Below are positions 59,837 to 64,000 of a stretch of 64,000 nt of DNA, piece after piece. The DNA lies in contig NZ_OZ032160.1 of NCBI RefSeq assembly GCF_964026585.1, positions 186,001-250,000 on the forward strand, written 5' to 3'. The translations under genes were made by a program, and so were the position numbers. A model generated the notes under the pieces. It did no database searches, was not told the origin of the DNA, and worked only from the letters and a program-made list of their open reading frames with translations. Every line of letters begins with the position of its first letter. Position 1 is the first letter of the stretch. The DNA comes from Candidatus Endowatersipora endosymbiont of Watersipora subatra (GTDB lineage: Bacteria > Pseudomonadota > Alphaproteobacteria > Rhizobiales > Rhizobiaceae).

Positions 59837-60919
59837 ATGAACTCTCTGAGAGCTACGATGCCCTATCAACATATCCAATCTCTTGATGATCGCTCAAGCG
59901 AGATATTTTGTCATATAGTTGAAACTTATCTTGATTGTGGAGAACCTCTGGGGTCTTACAATCTAGCACGTCAATTATCAGTTACACTATCACCAGCATC
60001 GGTTCGAAATGTCATGGCAAACCTTGAGAATCGTGGATTGATCTATGCACCCCATGTGAGTTCAGGACGCTTGCCAACTGAACTAGGGCTACGCTATTTT
60101 GTTGACGATTTTTTGGAAATTGGTGATCTCACCAAAGAGGAGCGTCATTCTATCGAATCTCAAGTGACAGCCGCATCTATGAAAAAGACAATCGATGCAG
60201 TTCTAACAGAGGCTAGTCAGATGCTATCTGGACTGACTCAAGGCGCAGGGTTAGTCATTGCAGCTAAAAGCAATAGACTACGCTTGAAGCATATTGAATT
60301 TATCCGTTTGGAAGCAACTAAAGCACTAGTTATTGTCGTGGATGAGAATGGATCGGTTGAAAATCGTATTCTTGAATTGCCACCGGATATGGAAACGTCA
60401 ACATTGATTGCAGCCTCTAACTATCTCAATACTCATATTGTTGGTCTTACCATCGATGAAGCTAAATCTTCTATTTCTACAGGCTTGCAATCTGCAAAAA
60501 ATGAAATTGATGATCTTGCCTGTACTTTGGTTAACCAGGGACTTGCTACCTGGGAAGGTACGGGAAACGATCAGATGCCCCAACTCATTATTCGCGGTCG
60601 TGGAAATCTACTTGGTGATCTTGAACCGAGCGCAGATTTGGAACGATTGAGGCATCTATTTGATGAAATGGAATCAAAACAGGGATTAATGGAACTTCTC
60701 AACCTTGTTGAGGAAGGTGAAGGGGTAAAAATCTTCATCGGATCTGAAAATAAAATGTTTTCCCTTTCTGGATCATCGGTTGTTGTCGCTCCTTACAGAG
60801 GTAACAAACACCGTATTATCGGTGCAGTCGGTGTTATTGGGCCCACTCGTCTGAATTATGCGCGAATTGTCCCGATGGTGGATTATATAGCGAAGGTCGT
60901 CAGTAGACTTTTATCATAA
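59837..60919 (+). CDS. hrcA: heat-inducible transcriptional repressor HrcA
   Basis: 360 residues from ATG 59837; GTG 59816 and ATG 59858 are alternatives and none has a clear ribosome site. The N-terminal winged helix includes GEPLGSYNLARQLSVTLSPASVRNVMANLE-like sequence (about 35-65) and SSGRLPTELGLRYFVD; the C-terminal GAF-like part ends PYRGNKHRIIGAVGVIGPTRLNYARIVP. It represses groESL through CIRCE sites; no CIRCE lies before hrcA itself. First gene of hrcA-grpE. Confidence 0.94.
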   Translation: MNSLRATMPYQHIQSLDDRSSEIFCHIVETYLDCGEPLGSYNLARQLSVTLSPASVRNVMANLENRGLIYAPHVSSGRLPTELGLRYFVDDFLEIGDLTKEERHSIESQVTAASMKKTIDAVLTEASQMLSGLTQGAGLVIAAKSNRLRLKHIEFIRLEATKALVIVVDENGSVENRILELPPDMETSTLIAASNYLNTHIVGLTIDEAKSSISTGLQSAKNEIDDLACTLVNQGLATWEGTGNDQMPQLIIRGRGNLLGDLEPSADLERLRHLFDEMESKQGLMELLNLVEEGEGVKIFIGSENKMFSLSGSSVVVAPYRGNKHRIIGAVGVIGPTRLNYARIVPMVDYIAKVVSRLLS

Positions 60920-61020
60920 GAGAAAAAGGACTGAGCTAGTCTTGATTTTTGTTAATATTCAGCCGAAGATGGGTTCCATGAACAATAGTCTAAATATAAA
61001 TAATTGAGTGGAGTAGTTCC

Positions 61021-61770
61021 ATGTTGGATGATCAGAACGGAGAGAATATCCTTTTTGAGACTGTTAATGCTGAATCAGGAAACATGATGGAACAAGAACA
61101 AACTAGGTTTGATTCATCTGATTTGGAAATCAAAAAAGAACAGGTTTTAGAACAAGAACAAACTATTTTCGAATCTGATACAGATCCTGATAATAAGTCA
61201 TACACCAGCGATTTCACAACTTTTTTAACTCTAATCGAAAATTTGAAGAAAGAAAATGAAGAGTTAAAAGATAAAGCCTTACGCGCTGTTGCTGATACAG
61301 AAAATCTGCGCCATCGCTCTAAACGTGAAATTTCTGATGCTCGAGCCTATGCCGTTACTAATTTTTCCCGTGATATTCTGAATGTTTCAGATAATCTTCA
61401 GCGTGCTATTCAAGCTGTTCCTGACCAAAAGAGTGAAGAGGTTTCTGATGATTTCAAGGCACTGGTTGAGGGCGTAAAAATGACTCAGCGTGACCTTTTG
61501 AAAGTTTTAGTTAATCATGGTATTAAAAAGCTGGAGATAGAGCCTGAAGGGCAGAAGTTTGATCCTAATTTCCATCAAGCGATGTTTGAAATTCCTAATC
61601 CTAATGTTCCTCACAATTCAATTGCAGAGGTTATCCAGGATGGGTATATGATTGGTGAGCGTGTGTTGAGGCCTGCAATGGTCGGTGTGGCTAAAGGTGG
61701 TTCAAAATTTGAGGATGTTCAATATAAGGACGTATCTCCTGAACTTCAAGAAAAACTACCAGAAACTTAA
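61021..61770 (+). CDS. grpE: nucleotide exchange factor GrpE
   Basis: 249 residues, longer than the usual 190-210 because of a disordered acidic N-terminus (about 1-70) with a repeated EQEQT motif. The coiled coil (about 72-120; [30 protein letters not shown] region) and the C-terminal beta domain ([14 protein letters not shown] and [20 protein letters not shown]) are normal. It releases ADP from DnaK. GGAG precedes the ATG. dnaK does not follow; the next gene is convergent and overlaps by 4 bases. Confidence 0.95.
   Translation: MLDDQNGENILFETVNAESGNMMEQEQTRFDSSDLEIKKEQVLEQEQTIFESDTDPDNKSYTSDFTTFLTLIENLKKENEELKDKALRAVADTENLRHRSKREISDARAYAVTNFSRDILNVSDNLQRAIQAVPDQKSEEVSDDFKALVEGVKMTQRDLLKVLVNHGIKKLEIEPEGQKFDPNFHQAMFEIPNPNVPHNSIAEVIQDGYMIGERVLRPAMVGVAKGGSKFEDVQYKDVSPELQEKLPET
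61090..61164 (+). repeat. 15-bp direct repeat in the grpE N-terminal region
   Basis: GAACAAGAACAAACT occurs at 61090-61104 and again at 61150-61164, exactly 60 bases (20 codons) apart and in frame. The protein copies are EQEQTRF and EQEQTIF. It looks like an old tandem duplication that has since diverged between the repeated ends. Confidence 0.8.
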
Positions 61771-63425
61771 GAAAAAGGTTGAGATAACCGTGTTGAATGG
61801 CGCTTCTTCATAAGATTACTCAGCCAGTTAGGGTCCATTTGAGGGGCTGATGACAGTAATAACTCTGTATAATCTGGGTGGGGTGGTGATAGAATAGCGC
61901 TTTTCATGCCCTGCTCAATAACATAACCTTGATGCATCACAACAATTTCATCAGAAATCGCCCTAACGACCGTGATATCATGGGTGATGAATAGGTAGGA
62001 AAGACTCAATTCCTTCTGTAAGTAGAGCAACAGCTTGAGAATACCTTCTTGTACGATCTGATCGAGTGCGGACGTGATCTCATCACAGATGATAATTTCA
62101 GGATCGGCAGCTAAAGCTCTTGCTATGCAAATACGTTGTTTTTGACCGCCAGACATTTCAGATGGAAGGCGATTAAGGAAGCTTTCATCGAGCTCAATCA
62201 TCTCGAGTAAATCACGAATCCGCTTATTGTGCTCAATGCGTGTTAAATTATGATAAAATTCGAGGGGCCGTCCGATAATTTCGGCAACCGTCTGTTTAGG
62301 ATTCATAGCAGTATCTGCTATTTGATAAATCATCTGAATACGACGAAGCTGCTCTGTTGTTCTATCTTTCAAAAGAGGTGGGAGAGTCTCTCCGTCAAAT
62401 TTTACATAACCGCTCATTGGCGATAAAAGGCCAGTCATAACACGCGCTGTCGTAGATTTTCCTGAACCAGATTCCCCAACAACAGCAACCGTCTTGCCTC
62501 GGGGAATAGAAATAGAAACCTTATTTAGAATCTTCAGTGAATTTTCGTAAGCAGCGTCAACGTTCTGAATTGATAGAAGAATATCATCTGATTTCTCTTC
62601 AGCTTTTTCAATTGAACGAACTGACCACAGAGATTTAGTGTAGTCTTCCTTTGGTGAGAACAGCATCTCATGTGTTTCTGCCTCTTCTACCTCCATACCA
62701 TATCGAAGCACTTTAATCTTGTCTGCAATTTGGGCAACAATAGCAAGATCATGGGTGATGTAGATTGCAGCAGTGTTAAAACGATCAACAACATGACGCA
62801 TTGCCGCAAGAACTTCGACCTGAGTAGTTACATCTAGAGCTGTCGTTGGTTCATCAAAAATAATAAGATCCGGGCGTGGCGATATAGCCATGGCTGTCAT
62901 AATTCTCTGCAATTGTCCCCCCGAAACCTGATGAGGATAACGGCTACCAATATTTTCAGGATCAGGTAATTGTAAGGATTCATATAACTCAATAGCGTCT
63001 AAATAAGCCTCTTTTTTACTTCGGAGATTATGATCAATTGTTACTTCAACGGTTTGTTTAATGAGTCTGTGGACTGGATTAAATGAAGCCATAGCAGACT
63101 GAGAAACATAAGAAATTCTGACGCCCCAAAGCTTACGTTTTTCGGTTTCATTTGTTGTTACCAGATTGATCCCATTAAAATTAATGATACCCGATTTAAT
63201 TTTACAGCCTGGACGTGCAAATCCCATAGCTGCTAACCCAAGCGTTGATTTGCCAGCGCCCGATTCTCCAATTAGCCCTATCACTTCTCCTCGGCACAAA
63301 GTTAGATCAACTCCCTTGATGATTTTATGCCATCTTTCATCACTAAACCCATCAACTTCAACATTCCGCATCTCAAGTAGAAGATCACCTTTTCTACCAC
63401 TACCACGATTAAGATTACTGATCAT
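61767..63425 (-). CDS. dipeptide/oligopeptide-type ABC transporter, fused dual ATPase (DppD-DppF)
   Basis: 552 residues from ATG 63425, chosen because it overlaps the upstream permease by only 11 bases; the frame is open to 63479. Two complete ATPase domains: first Walker [12 protein letters not shown] (53-63), signature VSGGQLQR, Walker [13 protein letters not shown]; second Walker [13 protein letters not shown], signature MSGGQKQR, Walker [13 protein letters not shown]. Such fusions energise peptide, microcin C or other Dpp/Opp importers. The binding protein lies outside the window, so the substrate is unknown. Confidence 0.92.
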   Translation of the reverse strand: MISNLNRGSGRKGDLLLEMRNVEVDGFSDERWHKIIKGVDLTLCRGEVIGLIGESGAGKSTLGLAAMGFARPGCKIKSGIINFNGINLVTTNETEKRKLWGVRISYVSQSAMASFNPVHRLIKQTVEVTIDHNLRSKKEAYLDAIELYESLQLPDPENIGSRYPHQVSGGQLQRIMTAMAISPRPDLIIFDEPTTALDVTTQVEVLAAMRHVVDRFNTAAIYITHDLAIVAQIADKIKVLRYGMEVEEAETHEMLFSPKEDYTKSLWSVRSIEKAEEKSDDILLSIQNVDAAYENSLKILNKVSISIPRGKTVAVVGESGSGKSTTARVMTGLLSPMSGYVKFDGETLPPLLKDRTTEQLRRIQMIYQIADTAMNPKQTVAEIIGRPLEFYHNLTRIEHNKRIRDLLEMIELDESFLNRLPSEMSGGQKQRICIARALAADPEIIICDEITSALDQIVQEGILKLLLYLQKELSLSYLFITHDITVVRAISDEIVVMHQGYVIEQGMKSAILSPPHPDYTELLLSSAPQMDPNWLSNLMKKRHSTRLSQPFS

Positions 63426-64000
63426 CGTGTAATCCACTTGTTTTCTGTAGAACCCAGTCAACAACAAAATTAATGGCAATTACCAACAAAGCAATCGTGC
63501 CAGCTGGGAGAAGAGGAGTAAGCGCAGAATTAATATCATATTGAGCAAACTGAATCAGGGAAGATGTATCTCTGACCATTGATCCCCAGTCAGCCGTTGG
63601 GGGCTGGATTCCCAAGCCCAGGTAAGAAAGAGCAGTCAGAGTTAAAAAGACGAAAGAAAATCTTAAACCGAATTCTGCGATCAGCGTAGGCATAATATTC
63701 GGAAGAATTTCTCTTCGCATAACCCATCCGAACCCTTCTCCACGGAGACGGGCCACTTCTACATAGTCAGTCACAACTACATTCATTGAAACGGCACGAG
63801 TTAATCGAAAAACACGGGTTGAATCTAGTAATGCTATTATTAAAATTAGGTTCATCGGGGTTGAACCCAAAACAGCCAACAGCATTAACGCAAAAATCAA
63901 ACTAGGAATAGCCATCAAGACATCAACAAAACGGCTAATTATTTGATCTAACCATCTCCCCATAATGGCAGCTAAAAGACCCCAAAAACCACCAATTACA
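63415..64000 (-). CDS. ABC transporter permease, DppC/OppC type (partial, N-terminus off window)
   Basis: 195 residues visible; the frame runs off the right edge. The visible part starts VIGGFWGLLAAIMGRWLDQI, so the internal Met at 63963 is not the start. The binding-protein-dependent permease domain includes the coupling motif EVARLRGEGFGWVMRREILPN (EAA loop region) and SYLGLGIQPPTADWGSM, diagnostic of DppC. Four membrane helices are visible. The stop codon overlaps the ATPase gene, implying coupling. Confidence 0.92.
   Translation of the reverse strand, partial: VIGGFWGLLAAIMGRWLDQIISRFVDVLMAIPSLIFALMLLAVLGSTPMNLILIIALLDSTRVFRLTRAVSMNVVVTDYVEVARLRGEGFGWVMRREILPNIMPTLIAEFGLRFSFVFLTLTALSYLGLGIQPPTADWGSMVRDTSSLIQFAQYDINSALTPLLPAGTIALLVIAINFVVDWVLQKTSGLHDDQ

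Noticed and set aside
1..64000. CRISPR array, insertion sequence, prophage, toxin-antitoxin or biosynthetic cluster
   Set aside because: No spaced direct repeats, transposase, integrase, phage or toxin genes were recognised; nearly all genes are core housekeeping functions.

Overview
The window is a 64 kb stretch of core chromosome from an alphaproteobacterium with an AT-rich (roughly 40 % GC by eye), moderately reduced genome. The class call rests on gene content and order: a DUF1013/TrcR cell-cycle regulator, a DUF1127 mini-protein, an IalB-family protein beside hspQ, an NDUFAF6-like squalene/phytoene-synthase-family protein next to yajC-secDF, the cluster rpmB / cobT-cobS / J-protein / bolA / CNNM protein / aroK, a secY-adk-rpsM order, and an alpha operon without rpsD. 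Many 250-550 bp gene-free gaps, a probably missing aroB and an acceptor-stem mismatch in one tRNA suggest genome erosion, as in host-associated or streamlined lineages (for example Rhodospirillales or Rhizobiales symbionts). I cannot name the species.

Layout. 1-16.9 kb: end of a probable rluB, rsmD, trcR, an operon for beta-alanine/malonate-semialdehyde catabolism (omega-aminotransferase plus mmsA) with a divergent XRE-cupin regulator, alaS, ygfZ, a small Cys-phosphatase, the NDUFAF6-like protein, fused secDF, yajC, tRNA-Ser(GCU), tRNA-Leu(GAG), lipB, ubiK and a PIMT-like methyltransferase. 16.9-25.8 kb: DUF1127 protein, the two late cobalamin genes (divergent), rpsO-pnp, hspQ, ialB, tRNA-Gln(UUG), and an Lrp regulator divergent from alanine dehydrogenase, which ends in a strong intrinsic terminator.

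25.8-44.8 kb is one long co-directional translation block: rpsL-rpsG-fusA-tuf, the S10 and spc ribosomal protein clusters, secY-adk, then rpsM-rpsK-rpoA-rplQ. Promoter-like or hairpin signals sit in the few wide gaps, at the places that separate the str, S10, spc and alpha operons in E. coli.

44.9-64 kb: a D,D-carboxypeptidase with a SPOR domain, rpmB, cobaltochelatase-type cobT and cobS, a J-domain protein, bolA, a CNNM/CBS protein, aroK (aroB absent beside it), purH, tsaD-gpsA, a bacterial voltage-gated sodium channel, tRNA-Arg(CCG), rph divergent from hrcA-grpE, and a Dpp/Opp-type ABC transporter running off the right end.

I see no insertion sequence, prophage, CRISPR array, toxin system or biosynthetic island, and no clearly undescribed multi-gene system. 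The most interesting points are local: the sodium channel, a near-perfect operator-like palindrome over the regulator start, a 15-bp perfect inverted repeat in a 550-bp gap, the likely aroB loss, and the tRNA-Arg mismatch.
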